A DNA stretch of 13,904 nt from an uncultured Clostridia bacterium (GTDB taxonomy: Bacteria > Bacillota > Clostridia > Christensenellales > Aristaeellaceae), in the NCBI GenBank assembly GCA_947600345.1, contig CANQGC010000051.1, positions 1 to 13,904 on the forward strand. The letters are read 5' to 3'. This document shows positions 13,611-13,904 of this stretch, piece by piece. Each line of letters begins with the position of its first letter. Within the stretch, counting starts at the first letter, position 1. The translations under genes and the position numbers were made by a program. The notes beneath the pieces are model-generated. The model saw only the letters and a program-made list of their open reading frames with translations. It was not told where the DNA came from and did no database searches.

Positions 13611-13770
13611 GGCAACACCGCACAAATAAGGTGGTCGGCAGGCGAATGAATTTTTCGTCAGATGCAAGTGCAGATTCCGAAGGCTTACTGGAGGTAAGTC
13701 AAGGAATTTGCACGCCGCAGATGGCGGAAAAGGCATCGCCTGACGTGCCGCCGTTTTGGGCGGGGGTGCC
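13611..13770. repeat. ~160-bp highly structured MITE-like element
   Basis: Imperfect terminal inverted repeats GGCAACACCGC (13611-13621) and GCGGGGGTGCC (13760-13770) match at 9 of 11 positions. Inside are nested arms: CGTCAGATGC (13656-13665) with GCAT plus CTGACG (13733-13745); GTGCAGATTCC (13668-13678) with GGAATTTGCAC (13703-13713, 10 of 11); CTTAC with GTAAG (13684-13688 / 13694-13698); and a side stem CCGC/GCGG (13715-13718 / 13724-13727). No credible coding frame covers it. The compound fold suggests a dispersed, non-autonomous repeat or a structured RNA. That similar sequence recurs in clostridial genomes is only an impression from memory. Confidence 0.5.
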
Positions 13771-13904
13771 TTTATGTTTCGGTGGAGGGATTGGAGGAAG
13801 GTTGGCGGGAGGCGTCGCGTTTCAGAAAGTTAGTGGCGGCTACTTTTAAATCGGGGAAGCTGCGCTTCCCCTCATAAAAGGCGCGCCGCCGGCGGCCCGC
13901 GGTA
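13771..13904. other. Non-coding right end with extended palindrome
   Basis: GGGGAAGC-TGC-GCTTCCCC (13853-13860 / 13864-13871) is a perfect 8-bp stem, flanked by further pairing CTTTTA/TAAAAG (13843-13848 / 13875-13880). It is followed by the self-complementary GCCGCCGGCGGC (13885-13896). It may be a bidirectional terminator or the edge of another repeat; the sequence ends too soon to decide. Confidence 0.45.

Noticed and set aside
11688..13649. A 653-codon open frame on the plus strand
   Set aside because: It is antisense to the UxaB-like and HbpS-like genes, rich in Arg/Gln/His/Gly in low-complexity patterns, and has no family resemblance. Long antisense frames are expected in GC-rich DNA.
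13448..13849. A 133-codon frame across the structured element
   Set aside because: It runs through the hairpins, has no ribosome binding site and mixed composition; it is better explained as read-through of a non-coding repeat.

Overview
The window is GC-rich bacterial chromosome with AT-rich promoter islands. Near-consensus -10 boxes, strong GGAGG-type ribosome binding sites, an LCP (LytR-CpsA-Psr) protein and a MurG with the SKGG...HESD sequence typical of Clostridia point to a Bacillota/Clostridia organism, probably a GC-rich gut lineage such as Christensenellales. The rank is inferred from protein style, not from a marker gene. No phage, insertion sequence, CRISPR array, tRNA or rRNA was recognised.

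Layout. 1-1355 (-): polar amino-acid ABC importer; the binding protein is followed, across a 14-bp hairpin, by the permease, which runs off the left edge. 1494-3760 (-): an LCP-family protein and murG, each with its own promoter, and an intrinsic terminator after murG. 3924-6955 (+): a tight operon of dnaX, a RadC-like protein and a PAP2 phosphatase, divergent from murG. 7088-8218 (+): a BMP/PnrA-type binding protein alone behind a near-consensus promoter. 8512-11161 (-): two secreted SGNH-hydrolase paralogues in tandem with duplicated promoters; the left copy has gained a Ser-Pro-Gly-Ala repeat tail and a low-complexity insert. 11514-13433 (-): a two-gene operon of a HbpS/GlcG-like (UPF0303) protein and a tagaturonate-reductase (UxaB)-family protein. 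13434-13904: non-coding, with a strongly structured ~160-bp element resembling a MITE and a further palindrome.

Function. Much of the window concerns the cell envelope and uptake: lipid II synthesis (murG), wall-polymer ligation (LCP), lipid-carrier recycling (PAP2), secreted esterase-like enzymes and two importer binding proteins. dnaX supplies the replication clamp loader.

The most notable points are: (1) two proteins that keep their family fold but have lost catalytic signatures, the RadC-like protein (no JAMM histidines) and the UxaB-like protein (nucleotide loop and active-site Asn/His replaced); (2) the SGNH duplication, in which one copy no longer has the aligned AUG start; (3) a recurring set of long perfect hairpins at gene ends without U-tracts; (4) the folded element at 13611-13770. 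I found no complete new defence or biosynthetic system.
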